This document shows positions 31,307-43,600 of a stretch of 64,000 bases of DNA, piece by piece (the stretch's first letter is position 1; every line of letters begins with the position of its first letter). Both the position numbers and the translations under genes were made by a program. The DNA is taken from contig OW051493.1 in NCBI GenBank assembly GCA_932521035.1, forward strand, positions 5,208,001 through 5,272,000. The letters are read 5' to 3'. The notes beneath the pieces were generated by a model. That model was not told the origin of the DNA. It made no database searches and saw only the letters and a list, made by a program, of their open reading frames with translations. This stretch comes from Oscheius dolichura. Its lineage: Eukaryota; Nematoda; Chromadorea; Rhabditida; Rhabditidae.

Positions 31307-32387
31307 GGCGGAGGTTATCGGTGCAGAAAAAGAAAGCCGGCACACAGAAACCAAATCGGAGTCTGACGTAAGAAAAAGCGGTCAGGGAAGGGGAAGGTCG
31401 GGGAGAGGCAGAGAACACGTAGAAGTTCGTAAGTGGAAGGAAGCAGGGCAGATGGGGGACTGGGGGAGGACAGTCACATGGAAGACAATGAACCGGACAC
31501 AATGAGGCTAGTCTGAACGGCCTATCAATCCATAAAAGCGGGCATGTGACTGTGCCTGGATGAGGAGGAAGCCGCTACAAACAAGCCGGTTGTTTGTTAC
31601 CAATTCCGAGATAACACGCCTTTCGCTCATTTGACTTTTGACTCCGGGGAGGGAGGCGCGGGGGAGAGAGCTAGAAAGCCCCGTCTGTGTTGGCCGAGCG
31701 CCTTAGTTTATAAAAGATCAGGGTCTGATTAGTGAGAGGAAGGAAGTCCGTAGATCAGAGAAGGGGAGGGTGACGGAAGTAGGGTGCACACTCCACTCGT
31801 CGCCTTATATTGGAGGGGTTCCTTTGACAACAGGTAATAAAAGGAAAGAGCCCCGATAAGGCCGGCAAGAATAGGTTCGAAGGACCATTTCTTGAAATAG
31901 AGGGTCACGCCGATAAGACACGAAGCCGAAAACCAACTGCCCAAAGACGTTTGTGACTCTAATAAACTGAAAAAAGGGCAGATGATGTCGCTAGACAAAC
32001 AGAATCGGAGAGAGAGGGAGCAGAGCGGAACTGACCAGAGAGCAGGGCAGACTACCTGCTACAGACTACTCCTCTTCTCTTGGATAGACCATTACCGGCG
32101 GGGACACGCCGCTTCGAACCCTGTTGTGGCCTGATTCCACGCTTTGTTTCCGGCGACAAACAGTCGTATCTGATAAAATTCAACAAAGAGAACATGTTCT
32201 TCTAATTTTAGACACGATAAAGAATTCTTGCCCAGAAAGAAGAAGATTTATAGAAAGTCTCTAGAATATTCTGGGGGAGATCACAACAATTAAAGAGGGG
32301 ACGAGGGGGACAAATCACAGAGGGAGGTATACGGAGTGAAATAAGCAAGAAGAGACCTAAACCCGTGGTGAGAAAACAACAAGTGAA
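31307..32387. other. Intergenic region with one weak candidate ORF
   Basis: About 1.1 kb. It holds possible 5' exons of the PRR5-like gene and, on the minus strand at 31729-31998, an 89-codon frame with hydrophobic stretches (WFSASCLIGVTLYF, ILAGLIGALSFYYLL). That frame could be a small two-helix membrane protein, but nothing else supports it. No repeat seen. Confidence 0.3.
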
Positions 32388-33387
32388 TCATTTAACCCTA
32401 TTGGCTGCGAGGATCCCTGACGGCCTCATCAAAGTACAGGCTAGGTATTTGAGGTTATTTCCCATATCCCATGAGACTGGTACACCGGTGGAGCAGAGTG
32501 ACGAGAAGTGCTGGCAGTTCCTGTTCCGAATGTCGTACCAGTCCCACTCCTTCCTCAGCCGGTTGCACTCCTCGATTATACCCTCGGGCGAACGGCAGAT
32601 GAAGGGGTGCGAGACCCGGAAAATCCGGGGGTAGATGGATCCGAAGTCGGTTAGAGCATGGACGAACTCGTACCAGCCCTCGAGGAGGACAGCCGCCTGC
32701 GTCCTGCCAAAGGTGGACAGCGCGGAGATGAGGACGGAGTCGACCTCTTCTGAAGACGTGTATCATTGGTTCCTCTATAAACCTACGAGTGTTGCTCATG
32801 AAGTGGTAGACGAGTCCGTGGCCGGCATAGATGCCCGAGTGGTAAAAGGTGATCCCCGAGAGGACGCATTCCACGTAGATCTCATCTCCTATTCGCAGAT
32901 TGCGGTCAGGGAATTCATGAACATTCGAGGACACCTCGTCCAGCTATAAATAGCCCTCTTGGCTGGCTCGGCTATCCCCTACCTGCATCATGTCCTTGCC
33001 CGTGGGGATGACTACTCCGTTCGGTTGCAGTCCCAGGGAGAAGAGGGGCCTTCGGGACAGGTAGTTGACTATAAAGCTATTGACAAATTTCAAGGCGTCC
33101 TCCAGGGTCTGCTGGTATCCGGTCACCTGAGGAGATCTTGGACGATAAGACTAGGGGAATACCTGGAACGGCTTGGAGATGAAGGGCAGGTTCCTCATGT
33201 TGGCGGTCACCATATGGGTCTGGTAACCTCCCCAGAGCCTTTTCCTCGTGAAAATACAGTAATCCTGGTCGAGAGACGTTGTTCCAAATCGTCTCAAGAC
33301 CACTGTATTTCCGAATTCTGCAAAGACCTGGGCGGAGAGGAGAGTCTGAAGGTTGGTCGTGGGTTCCTCCATGGAGGAGGGGTCCAT
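32388..33387 (-). CDS. LRAT-domain (NlpC/P60-like) protein
   Basis: Acyltransferase or thiol-hydrolase-fold protein. The start MDPSSMEEPTTNLQTLLSAQ sits three bases after TTACAG. Order: VFAEFGNTVVLRRFGTTSLD, YQQTLEDALKFVNSFIVNYL, then the LRAT domain: RNLRIGDEIYVECVLSGITF with YHSGIYAGHGLVYHF, providing the conserved histidines, and WDWYDIRNRNCQHFSSLCST, providing the catalytic cysteine in NCQHF (usually NCEHF). A long segment (LISALSTFGRTQAAVLLEGW, FVHALTDFGSIYPRIFRVSH) separates these. It ends AANRVK-stop. There is no C-terminal membrane anchor of the HRASLS type. Exact reaction unknown. Confidence 0.78.
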
Positions 33388-34730
33388 CCCCTGTAACAGT
33401 TGTCTTTGGGAGAGAAGGAAGGAAGAGGAACCGGCAGGGGATAGAAGTAGAAAGAGATTTGGAGGGGAAACAGGACTTGTTCCCCTGGTAGGCGGCTTAT
33501 TCACGGATGACAGAAGCCATGACGAGAGTCAAGGACAGAAGATGAACACGAGACTCGTCTTCTGCTGGCAAACAGTCGAAAAGGGGACGAGGAAGTGGCC
33601 GATGTGAATAAAATGAGAAGAAGATCAATAGTTGTTGGTGGGAAATGACAGTTGTGACAGGGAGGCGCCGGTTGTTCTACACACCCGAAGGCCCATTATA
33701 CAATTTCAAGAGACACCCCAATAGGGAATTTGGCCGGCCAATTATGAGTGAGAAAAGGCCATGAATATTCAAAGAATAGGACGGGCGGCTGGGATAATGG
33801 CGACAATCGAAGGAACAAAACAGGGAACTACATTCGGCCGGAAGTTTTGAGATGAGGTCACCGAGACGGCGAGGAAGAAGGCCCGCAAAAGGCTTTTACG
33901 ACAGGAGGAGAAACGAGTTACGCACGATGAGATAAGTATGTTCCAGTTGGGAAAACAGCTGGACGATGATAGGGAGGACGAGAGGTTAATCGCGATCGAT
34001 CAGCCGACTGGCAGAGGCCGGTGGGGGTCAACGGGGGATAAGGGACAAATACGGCATCGGGTGACCGCCGGCCGCCCGGCTGGCAACCGTTCCTTTTGGG
34101 CCTTGGCAACGTATTTCGCGCACTCCGCCTGCCAGATCCGCGCCTATTCAATTGGTTGACCGGTTCTCAGCTGGTTACTCGAAAAAGAGGGGCAAGGAAG
34201 CTGTACGAGGACGGCCGAGGAGATGTTGCACGGGGTGATAGAGGGGCGATAAGGGCCGACGGCCATCGTGTCCCCATGGAATATGTAATGCCCCTACGCC
34301 CCCAGGACTACCTACTTGTATAAGGAGAATGCGATAAAAGGCAGGTTTCGCTTTCCCTATTGTGTCGACACTCGGGAGGTCGACGATTATGCGTACGGAC
34401 TGACCCTCGAGGGTCATTCACAAGACATGGAATAATCAGGACGAGAGGGGAAGTGGAGCGTGGCCGGTATTAGAAAGAGGACTGATAGCCATTCCAGGAG
34501 GCGTGGGCAGGTCCGAAGCAGAAGACAAACACTGACGCAGCCCGAGGGCAACGTGTGACTCATCCACTCATCGATTATACGTACTGTCGCCCTTTGATAG
34601 TGGCCGAGGGCCAGGGGCAGGCGGGCTTGAGGCGTAACTTGAGAAGCCGCGATTATTCCGGCTTCCCCCGGATTCGACCTGCAAACACCGGTGGGGCAGA
34701 CCTTTTCCAATCCCTGGCTGCCCTGCCCCG
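33388..34730. other. Large GC-rich intergenic region
   Basis: About 1.3 kb between divergent genes. Plus- and minus-strand frames of 70-98 codons occur, but none has a recognisable motif or matching splice context. I see no repeat or RNA gene. It likely contains the promoters of the LRAT-domain gene and the ET-module gene. Confidence 0.35.
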
Positions 34731-35585
34731 ATGTGGTTGTTCCTCCTTCTCCCTGTCCTGGCCTCTCCCGCCACCATGTAGCCCTCCTCCTCCTTCATCT
34801 TATTTATTCTCTAACTAGACTGACATGCTTCTCCTCCGAGCAGCGTGGTCCGAAGACCGTCAAGCGGAGCAACACTGTCTGCGCGATGGAGTTGAATCTC
34901 TACAACCTGGGCTGTCTGTATCCCCCTCTCATGACCCTCTACGACGTCGAGACAAGCTTCGCCACCACTGACCTCGCGTCCAAGCTGGGCAAAAAGGAGG
35001 CCGCCTGTTTCCGAGAAGACCACTACATCAAGTGTTACTGTACCTGGGACCGGTGCAACCTGAACTGGAAGAATATCCACTCCCGGGCCCCGTTGAATGT
35101 TTCCAGCGATAAGGTCCTGTCCAAATGTGTCGAGGAGAAGTGCGGCAAGGGACACCTCTGCTCCAGTTGTAGGCGTCGCTTGTCTCTTCCAAAATTCTAA
35201 TTTCAGACGGTACAAAGTTAGCCGAGAAATTTAACTATTATGCCCTTCCAATGGAGTACACTTTCAGTCCTCCGCAAAAGAAGGACTCCAACATGTAAGA
35301 AGAATCGAAAACTTGAAGTGTCCACATTCCAGGAATACGGTAGAAATGGTAATTCTGTGGACAACCGGTGGAGGGATTCTCTTGGCCGTGGTCTCTCTGG
35401 TAATCTACGAGTTTGTGGCTCGAAGGTCGTCTTCCACGAAGACCTCGATCAAGGAGAAGAGGGATGTCGAGACGGCCGAAGCCAGTGGCCTCCAGAAGCC
35501 AACCGCCGCGCCGTCGGCCAAGCCGTCGAAGAAGGAGGAGGCCGCCAAGCCAAGCTCCAAGAAGTCTGAGAAGAAAATACAGTAG
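34731..35585 (+). CDS. Single-pass membrane protein with ET-module-like cysteine-rich ectodomain
   Basis: The start MWLFLLLPVLASPAT is a signal peptide; a 43-nt intron joins to LTCFSSEQRG. The ectodomain has cysteines at LTCF, NTVCAME, LGCLYP, AACFRE, KCYCTWDRCNLNW, LSKCVEEKCGKGHLCS, in the C-x-C and CN pattern of the nematode ET module (three-finger-like). The next exons, each after a 38-40 nt intron, give KLAEKFNYYALPMEYTFSPP and the helix MVILWTTGGGILLAVVSLVI. The cytoplasmic tail is rich in Lys, Ala, Ser and Pro (KPTAAPSAKPSKKEEAAKPS) and ends EKKIQ-stop. It could be an adhesion or receptor-like protein. AATAAA lies at 35604-35609, 19 bases after the stop. Confidence 0.75.
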
Positions 35586-35621
35586 GCCACGACGCGATAC
35601 GCCAATAAATGTCTTAAAACT

Positions 35622-37357
35622 TTACTGACTCTTCGACAGAGGGGTGAAACGGAAGCGACAGTCGCCCCGGGGCAATAGAAGTGTTTCATAGGTCTGGGCA
35701 ATGGGCGCGTAGTGATGGGAGATGTCGAAGTTCTGTACCAGCCGGGAAAGGGCCACCTGGAGGTCCTGCTCAGCGAACCTATATTTATATAGGTATATAT
35801 TTATGTAACCAATATTCGAACCTCCGCCCGGCACACATCCGAGGCCCGTGTCCGAAGGGAGTAAATGCGAAGGGATGGACCTCTGGTCCGTTTTTGTTCT
35901 CACGAAGCCACCGGGTAGGGTCGAAGGTGTCGGCTCGAGGGTAGAGCTTCTCGGACTGGCAGAGGATGTTGGTGTTTATGTCGACCGGGGTACCCGCCGG
36001 GACACTGTATCCTCCCAGAGCGAGGTCCTGCTGAGGAACCCGGGAAATCTGAAAATAGAGCGAATAGAAGCCACTTGTCTGAGTGACCTCTGTCCCGATG
36101 GGCCGCATTCTGAATGTCTCCTTTATAAAAGCCCTCAAATAAGGCATCTTCGTCCGCTTGGCCGCCGTCAGCTCTCCTGCCCCGGCCTGGTTCACCTCGT
36201 ACCGTATGATCTCCTGGGATTTTTTGTCCTCGGCGAGGAAAGACAGATTATATATTAGCATTGGCGCTGTCTGAATATTCTTTGCTCCATATCCCGAAAG
36301 GTGACCGTACCGTAGAGAGACCGTCCGTGAAGAGCGAGAGCATGATGACCTTGAGGTCCAAGTTGTTGAGTGTCGGCTTGGAGACGAGCTCGGAGACGAG
36401 AAGTTTCTCCCTCGTCCCCTTGAGGTCGGCCAGGGCCGCCTCCATCAGCTTGTCCGCTTCTCCGTAAAACTCGTCTTCCAACTTGACCATTCGCTTCCAG
36501 TTCGGGGTGGAAAAGGAACGGTACCAGGGGAACCCATGCTTCATCCTAAAAGATAAATGGAAGGGCGGGGCTGGCCTCACTCGGCCGAGAGTTTGAAGAT
36601 CTCCCAATTGACATCGATCAGTCGGTCTGCCCAGTCGACCCTGTCCGCCATTGTCCCCAGCGCCGTCTCGAACACCGTCCTCCCGGCCGACTCCAGCGAC
36701 CACCTAGGCGAGATGGAAAGGAACGGGGGCTCATCTTCACCTGCCGGCGACCTTTCTCATGTCGACTTCTCCCTTTTGCTTCCTGTTCTTCTTAATGTGC
36801 TCCACCAGGTCAACCGCCGTCTTTTCCACGAACGGCAGATACTTCCCCACGGCATTCGGCCTCATCAGCGACTGTTGGACAGCCGATCGGAGTCGGTACC
36901 ACTCTTCGCCGTTCCTGAACACTCTGTCCTCTGGGGACAGCGACCCGCTTACAAGTTGCCCAGTCCGGGGTTCATCCCCCTCATTTTCCGATACCTCTGG
37001 GTGGTCTCTTGGAGGGGAACAATATGCGGCAACTTCCCCTCCATCCGGAAAACGGTCTCGGCGTCGACCGGGTCAAAAATGTGAACAACAGGCTTCGTGA
37101 AGGGCCCATGAGAAACCTTGACCACGGGACCATACTTTTCGAACAGCTCGAGAAGATGCTCGAACTGATTGGCAACGTCGCGGCTGCCTGAAAAACAAGG
37201 GGAACACTTACAAGGAGAGACTGTTACGGATGGCCCATAGCTTTTTCGGAGGGCCGGGGATCTCTTCAAAGGGCTTTACTTGGCTGGAAGAGGAGGAGGC
37301 CACGTGGGGACAAGCGGCGGCAGAGGAGAGAAGACGAGTGGCTTGCTTGAGACTCAT
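35622..37357 (-). CDS. Cytochrome P450, mitochondrial-clan type (CYP44-like)
   Basis: Heme monooxygenase. The start [20 protein letters not shown] resembles a mitochondrial presequence, not an ER anchor. [17 protein letters not shown] is the proline-rich hinge. Then [40 protein letters not shown] (helix C WxxxR), [17 protein letters not shown], the I-helix [11 protein letters not shown], the K-helix ExxR as [19 protein letters not shown], and the heme-binding loop [20 protein letters not shown] (Cys ligand). It ends LSKSQ-stop. The I-helix lacks the usual AGxDT and reads TDGLST. The mitochondrial-clan assignment comes from the N-terminus and heme loop; the substrate is unknown. Its 3' end faces the ET-module gene with a 36-bp gap. 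Confidence 0.9.
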
Positions 37358-37719
37358 TCCCGCGGCAGAAGGTCACTCCGGGACTGGAAACGATAAGATA
37401 ACCGATCGAAGGAACACGAATAGAATGATTTGTTTTCAAAAAAGAAGACTTTTATGGAATTTTCTAGAACAAATTGCGGGACGAATCTTGTACACGCAAA
37501 ATTAGAAAAAGGGAGAGGAATCAATGGCCGGGTCAAGCTCGGCAACGACAGGAACTACTCGACTGGACCGGGACGATAAGACGGTTGGTTTCGCTTCGAC
37601 TGTCCTCTCCCAAAACGCGTCGCTCTTTCTATCGAGACGCCGACAATTGACCACCCATGACATTTTGAGCAAAGCTCGGTTTTATCGATTGCCGCTCCAC
37701 TCCCTGATCGCTACTCAAA
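37358..37719. other. Divergent promoter region of P450 and ADAL
   Basis: About 360 bases. One 79-codon plus-strand frame overlaps the ADAL start in another frame and looks like a shadow. No repeat seen. Confidence 0.35.
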
Positions 37720-38987
37720 ATGCCATACGACTACTACTTCAACATGCCGAAAATTGTGAGTAACTCTCTAAAATTAGACTATTTGTGAGGAGCTGCATGC
37801 CCATTTGAATGGCTGTTTGACGGTCGACGCCATCAGAAGACTGGCCCAATCCGTCGGCACCCCCGTTCCTCCCGAGATATCGGCCCTGTCGTCCCCCTCG
37901 TCCATGGAAGAGTCGGCGATGTTCCGTGCTGTCTAGCCCGTCCATTTCAGTGTGTTCAAGCTGTTTCCCCTGGTCCAGGCCGTGACATCCTCCTACGAGA
38001 CGGTCAAGCAGGCCACCGTCGAGGTCATCTCCGAGTTTTCGAGGGAAAACACAGTGTATCTGGAATTGAGGACGACTCCCAAGGACAGGCCCGGTTTCAG
38101 TAAAAAGCAATATGTTCAAGCTGTCCTGGATGGTGGGTCTCCTTTGGTCAAATCCAGTTGTCTAATTTCAGGAATGGACTGCTGCTCACGACTACCGATT
38201 GTGGTTCGTCTTCTGCTGAGCGTCGATCGCCGGCAGACGGTGGAAGAGGCCCGCCAAACAGTTCAAATGGCCCTGGACGACAGTAGGTTTCCTTCACGAT
38301 CAGGCTCAGTTCAATCCAGAGTCAGGAAAGATTGTGGGTTTGGACCTGTCAGGAGATCCGGCCGTCGACGCCAGGAAGTTCCTCCCTCTTCTCCACGAAG
38401 CCAAGCGGGCTGGAGTGAGGCTATCCATTCATCTGGCAGAGGTTTGCCTTGTCTAATAAAAAGCATGGGGGATTCAGATTGATTCGTGTCTCGAGGAGGT
38501 GGACGAGTTCCTGGAGCTGGCTCCCAATCGAATAGGACACGGCACTTTCCTCCACAGGGCCGAGAGGTGGGTCGAGGCCGTGACCCGGAAGAGGATCCCC
38601 CTGGGTAGGATATTGCCTCGACAGAATTCAATCTCTTTTCAGAGATTTGTCTAACATCGAACGTGCTCACCTCGACGACCCCCACCATTGCAAACTCGCA
38701 CTTGGTCTTTTGGAAGACGAAAGGTATCCCCTTGGCCATTAGTGTGAGGAGGCGGGAAGACACCTCTAACGAGGGCTATTCAGACGGACGACAGCGGAAT
38801 GATGGGCACGAACTTGACCAAGGAATACCTGCTGGCCGGGGACCATTTCGGACTCGACATGGCCGACGTCGTCCGGGATACACTTCGGATGTCTTTCTTG
38901 GACGCGGACAGCCTCGATTACCAGAATATCTCAAAAACCATAGAAAGGTGGCAATCCATGTATGTCAAAACAGAACTGAGCAAATAA
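37720..38987 (+). CDS. ADAL: Adenosine deaminase-like protein (ADAL, N6-methyl-AMP deaminase type)
   Basis: Zinc hydrolase acting on modified AMP. The start is MPYDYYFNMPKI; a 34-nt intron leads to ELHAHLNGCLTVDAIRRLAQ, which holds the HxH metal ligands. Then FSRENTVYLELRTTPKD (the ADAL motif YLELRTTP), GKIVGLDLSGDPAVDARKFL, AGVRLSIHLAE (metal-binding His and catalytic Glu region), LELAPNRIGHGTFLH (IGHG), PLEICLTSNVLTSTTPT, PLAISTDDSGMMGTNLTKEY with the catalytic aspartates DD, and QNISKTIERWQSMYVKTELS before the stop. Length and order match a full enzyme. About eight short introns. Confidence 0.94.
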
Positions 38988-39120
38988 ATCCGAAGATAAT
39001 GAGGGGGTAGGACGAGGAGGTGCCGTTGCAAAGTGAGTGACTGCACGAGCAGAGCGTCGAGTTAGAGACCAGCCGGGGAAATGGCCTGGAAACGGATTGG
39101 ACGACGGAGGAGAAGTGGAG

Positions 39121-39629
39121 CTACCGGGGGTGATCTAGACACGAGGACGCGGGATGAAGTGACGGGTGGAGGTTGGACAGACAGTCGCGGACGACGATTT
39201 TCTCACCTGACAACTGGGGCTATTTTGGGAAGGAGGATACCTTTGTAGAGGAAGACGAGCTTGGCGCAGAGCGGGGACACGCCCCGGCAGACGACTCGGG
39301 GAACACTGATAAACGATGGCAGGGAGGTGAGGCTTACATCGGCACAGCCGTCGGCCAGGGGAGGCGCGGTCACTCCCAGCTGGAAAAGGGGATTAGGGGA
39401 CCACGGGCGGAGTGCCTTCTTGATGACGGAGACAACTTCTGAGAGATTGCCTGGACTTTGGGATACGGGCGGGGGACTGTTCCTCGGGGCCACCTGGGAC
39501 CTGAAGCCGGCTGAATGGACAGGAGAAAGGGGGTGACCTGTAGTTGAGGGAGAAGCAGGAGTAGCAGAGAAGGTCCTCGGCGGACAGGCCTCTCACAAAG
39601 AGGAGGAGACACTCGACCAGCCCTAGACA
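39121..39629 (-). CDS. Secreted Ly6/quiver-like small cysteine-rich protein
   Basis: An exon beginning after TTGTCTAG reads LVECLLLFVRGLSAEDLLCY, a signal peptide ending just before CYSCFSLNY, the typical start of Ly6/quiver (sleepless) domains. It is joined to SGFRSQVAPRNSPPPVSQSP and SEVVSVIKKALRPWSPNPLF, then DGCAD. The next exon gives VVCRGVSPLCAKLVFLYKG and, across a GT-AG intron, EKIVVRDCLSNLHPSL and SSCLDHPR-stop. The C-x(n)-C-K-V-like element followed by RDCL matches the quiver family. The start codon exon was not found, so the 5' end is approximate. A membrane or GPI anchor is not visible. Confidence 0.6.
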
Positions 39630-40084
39630 ACTCGTAAAGGGAACGGGGCATGTGTACCTAGGAGAGATCTTGAAATATGGGCCATGAATCCATGAAGTGC
39701 CAATCAGCTGGGCTGCAAATGCATCATATATGATCTGGGGGGAGGGAGCGGGAAAGAGCCCGTAATTAGGGCGGATTAGAGACGATAAACGACTTTCTTT
39801 CTCGGAGAAGTGTCACTGATATTTTACACATACTACTGAGCTAGAAGTATCAAGGGTCGTCCTTAAGAAGGGCTTGGCTGGCTTAGGCGGACATCAAGAG
39901 CACCACTCCGGCCTCTGGGTTTTCTCGAGAAGAATTGCCCGCCAAGAACAAGAAAGGAATGATGCGTTTTCTCTAAATTCAATTGCCGTATTCAGGACGC
40001 AATTTATGCCGGCTGCGGAGTATTCAACCAACCAGAGTGCCCCTATTTGTATGGAATCAATTTGGCTTTTTTTCATTTTCAAAA
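39630..40084. other. Intergenic region at the GC-rich to AT-rich boundary
   Basis: About 450 bases between divergent genes. The missing first exon of the Ly6/quiver-like gene is probably here. No repeat or RNA gene recognised. Confidence 0.3.
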
Positions 40085-40393
40085 ATGTCACCTATTGTGA
40101 AAAAGTGCGCCTCAGCTAATGTGGAGCCTAATAAAAAAGAGAAAGCACATGTGGCTGGCTCTGGACCAGATGCACCTTCTCTCAGGGGGCTCTTATACAT
40201 AAACTACGACGACCCACTGGAAGTCGAGCGTCTTCACTATTCAAGGCTCAACTTTCTTTCCTCGGGAAGATTCAGAGACATCCTCCATCTTTTGCCTTTC
40301 CAATTGTTTATCCAAATATCGCAGGGGAATTGCGATCGTGATAAAATGCGTTGTGGCTATCTAACTTTGTGTTGTTATTTTTGCATCTTCTGA
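40085..40393 (+). CDS. Possible small protein, unrecognised
   Basis: The frame starts MSPIVKKCASANVEPNKKEK and can run uninterrupted for 102 codons (YINYDDPLEVERLHYSRLNF, FRDILHLLPFQLFIQIS). A 35-nt GT-AG intron after KKEKAH is also possible, which would change the frame to GALIHKLRRPTG. The basic N-terminus and start context look natural, but the gene structure is not settled. No family recognised. It converges on the DDHD gene, 242 bp apart. Confidence 0.3.
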   Translation: MSPIVKKCASANVEPNKKEKAHVAGSGPDAPSLRGLLYINYDDPLEVERLHYSRLNFLSSGRFRDILHLLPFQLFIQISQGNCDRDKMRCGYLTLCCYFCIF

Positions 40394-40635
40394 CTTCCTG
40401 ATTAAGTAAAAAGTAAAGTTCATGTTTATTAAAGAAAATGTACCCAGTATGAAAAAAGATCTGCCATTAATAATACCTAATGACTGTATCACAACGGTAA
40501 ACGAGATATACAGAGTGACTAGAAAAAAGGCCACGGGTGCTAAAAGTGAAACTGTGCAAAAAACTAGTGCAACATGACAATGTATAAAATTTTTACAGTG
40601 TACGAATACATGAAGCGTGCAAATAATGTAGTTCT

Positions 40636-43600
40636 TCAGTTTTTCTCCTTTTCCTTCTCCATTTCACGATCTTTATGGGCTTGAGCATACATTGTATTTG
40701 CAAGAAAAAGAGCCAAATCCGCGTTTGTCCAATAGGAAAAATGACTCTTGAGCACAGACCAGTAGGATTTGTCTGTCAGCGCAGGCTAAAGCACTTTTTT
40801 AAGGAAAATTAAAACGACGTTTACCTGCACTTGAAAGTCTATTCGATAGGTAGGTCGCTTGGCCGAACCAAGAATTTGATCCACAAGAGGTAAATCAGGT
40901 TCTACTTCTTTGGCTACTTCAACCGGAGGTTCGGCAGAAACTGGTGTTTTCTTCGAAGGGGCTGATGAAGTAAACGAAAACCATCCTTTCTTTGCAGGTT
41001 TTTCGTTATTTCCAGCAGCTGTTCTATCACCAGGAGGAGGTGTTAAAGATCGAGGAGATGAACCTAATAAATCAATAAAAGGTTCATAAAAGGCAACGCT
41101 TACATCCACTCCTAGCGTCCATATCGTCCGAATCACATTCATCTTCCTCATCCTCTTCATCCCCACCGCTTTTCACATCACTTCCTTTATCCGGATTGTT
41201 TTTCTTACTTTTATTTTGGTTCTTTAACTTTTTTAAGTATTGTTTAAAAACTTCCAAAGGAAGTTCGTCATAAGAATTACGACCTGAGCTAAAGATAAAA
41301 ATCAAAATTATAAAATTATATACCTCGTAGGTCGTTGTAAGAAAACAACTTCAATGGTCTAATATTTTTCCACTCGGCCGCAAATAAAGGTTCTAGGCGA
41401 TAAGCTACAGGGTCATAAGGGTGAAACACGTTAAAAATCCTCTCCACGTTCACTTTTTGGGGATCGAGATCGCCATAAGTTGCGCCTCTCATAACTAGGA
41501 AAACACCGAGCGGACTGCCGACACCATATAAATATTTAACCTAAAATTGTAATGATGCTATTCAATCCAAGACATACTTTAAACTCAAGTTGCTCTCCTT
41601 TAGGTATCAACACATCACGAATGCCGCCATCCAATTTTTCATGCAATGCAATTCTCGCTTCTTTGAAAGCGGAAAGGGCTGCACTCGCCACCTTATCACT
41701 GCATTTTTCTATTTGCTCATCCTGAAGAAATATGTACCACAACGGGAATACTTACTATTGCTTCGGTAACATATTTATCGTATAAAACGAGCGGAGACCA
41801 ATTAGTTAATATGTCATATGATATCACAGATCCAAGTGAATGTGCAAAAATGGACACAGATCCATTAAAAAGTGGATTGTTCTCCTTGAACAAATTGTAC
41901 ACTTTGTTCAATTGTTTCGTAACACCCGATACAATCTGAATACCATAAAAGGTTAAAAATAAGCCAGGCAAACCTCTTTCCGATATAATGGACTTTGATA
42001 ATACATTATATCCATAGCCGTACTGTTTAAAGCTGTTCGCATACTACTCATTTTCTGTAAAGTGATGTGCTCGGTAATTCCATCATCTGAAAATAAGCGA
42101 GCCGATAAAGAATGATTCAAAAGGGCTAACCTAAAATTAAAGCTGCTCTCCATTCAACAGGAAGAAACATTGGTCTTGTTTTTTCTCCAGGATAATTTCG
42201 TTCTATGGACTGTATCACTCCATCCCGTACTCTAAAAAGGCACAGTGAAATATAACATCTGCACGTACTGTTGACAATTCTGCGCAATGAGATTCTCGTA
42301 TCCCTTCTGGCCAATTCCATGCACGACAAGTATAAGGTGTGAAATTTCTGACGGAGCATCATCCCATTCGGCTTCTTTTTCATATCCTCGCCTTAGAGCG
42401 TGACTTTTATTCCACCCTATATATCTGAAGATAAATTGACATTTTATTAAACAAATGAAACAAGCCTTAATATCGCTCCTCGTTTTACAGTAAAATTGAT
42501 ATCAATAACCGAGCTCCATCGAATTTCAATATTATCAAGATGAAGTTCGGTCAATTCTAAAATGTACTTACTAGGGGAAATACAAGAAAAACCTACGGGG
42601 TTTATTACTTGCTTCTTTCTGTGAAAAAACAGTTAATCCATCTGGAACTGCCTGACCTCTAAAATACTGAAGATGGTGACGTTCAATGGAATCAGCTAAC
42701 GGAGATTCCAACGGTTGCATATCCTGTAAAAGGACACTTCACCGTGCTGGCTTTAAAGAAAGAATGTTTATCTTTGTAGAGTTATTTCTATATCCTAGTA
42801 ATAATATTTGGAAATTATTGCGAGTTATTTGGCATTATAATAGCCGGTTTGCATATAGGTAAGATAAAACAAACTGATGTAAACCAGGTACCGCGACGAA
42901 CATCGGATTGGTCGTCTTTCCAATATATTGCTATAACTTTTGAATGATCTGCAGCTAATCTTAACAATAAGAGTTAACAACCGTTTAAAATATGAAATGC
43001 GAACTTGTAAAGGCCTTCCAATACTACAACCATTTGTCTTTGAGCTAAGTTCAACTCTTGAGCTTGTGTTTGAGCTGCTTCATCGATGGGGATATCATTC
43101 GATACTCTATACTTCCATTCTAACACTAGCGAATCATGTCCTAAGAAGAGATCTCTTTTAACATTTGGAACTATTACCATTAAATGGTATCCACTTATCT
43201 GCGTCAGACTTCCTATAGAACCATCTTACTTCTGAGCACTTTAGTTCTATAACCTGAAATAAAACTATAGATAATTACGGAATCCCACTTCTTCTGCAGT
43301 CCGGATGTCAAGCTCCTCTACCAACACGGGTGGTGCTTGAATAGCAATCAAACCCCGACGCCGCCTTGTGAAGAATCGCAGAAAGAAGCGGCGTCTATAG
43401 CGAGCAAACCGGCCCTGTGGCATAACAATAACACAAGAAAAAAGTCTAACTGGATTTTTACAGATGAAAATTGCTAAAACTTGTCATTGCCCACGCAACC
43501 CCACTTGCACAACCCATCCCTTATTCCAAAATAAATTCGCTGATCATATCAAGTGGTGAGGAAATCAAATATAGAAACACAATACAACCTACCGTTCGCT

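Noticed and set aside
31729-31998. Small two-helix membrane protein
   Set aside because: Hydrophobic stretches exist, but there is no splice support, no family and no neighbour context; mentioned only within the intergenic entry.
37524-37763. 79-codon plus-strand frame upstream of ADAL
   Set aside because: Overlaps the ADAL start in another frame and has no motif; treated as promoter sequence.
42126-42383. 85-codon minus frame as a separate gene
   Set aside because: It contains the DDHD exon SIERNYPGEKTRPMF; the flanking parts are read through introns.
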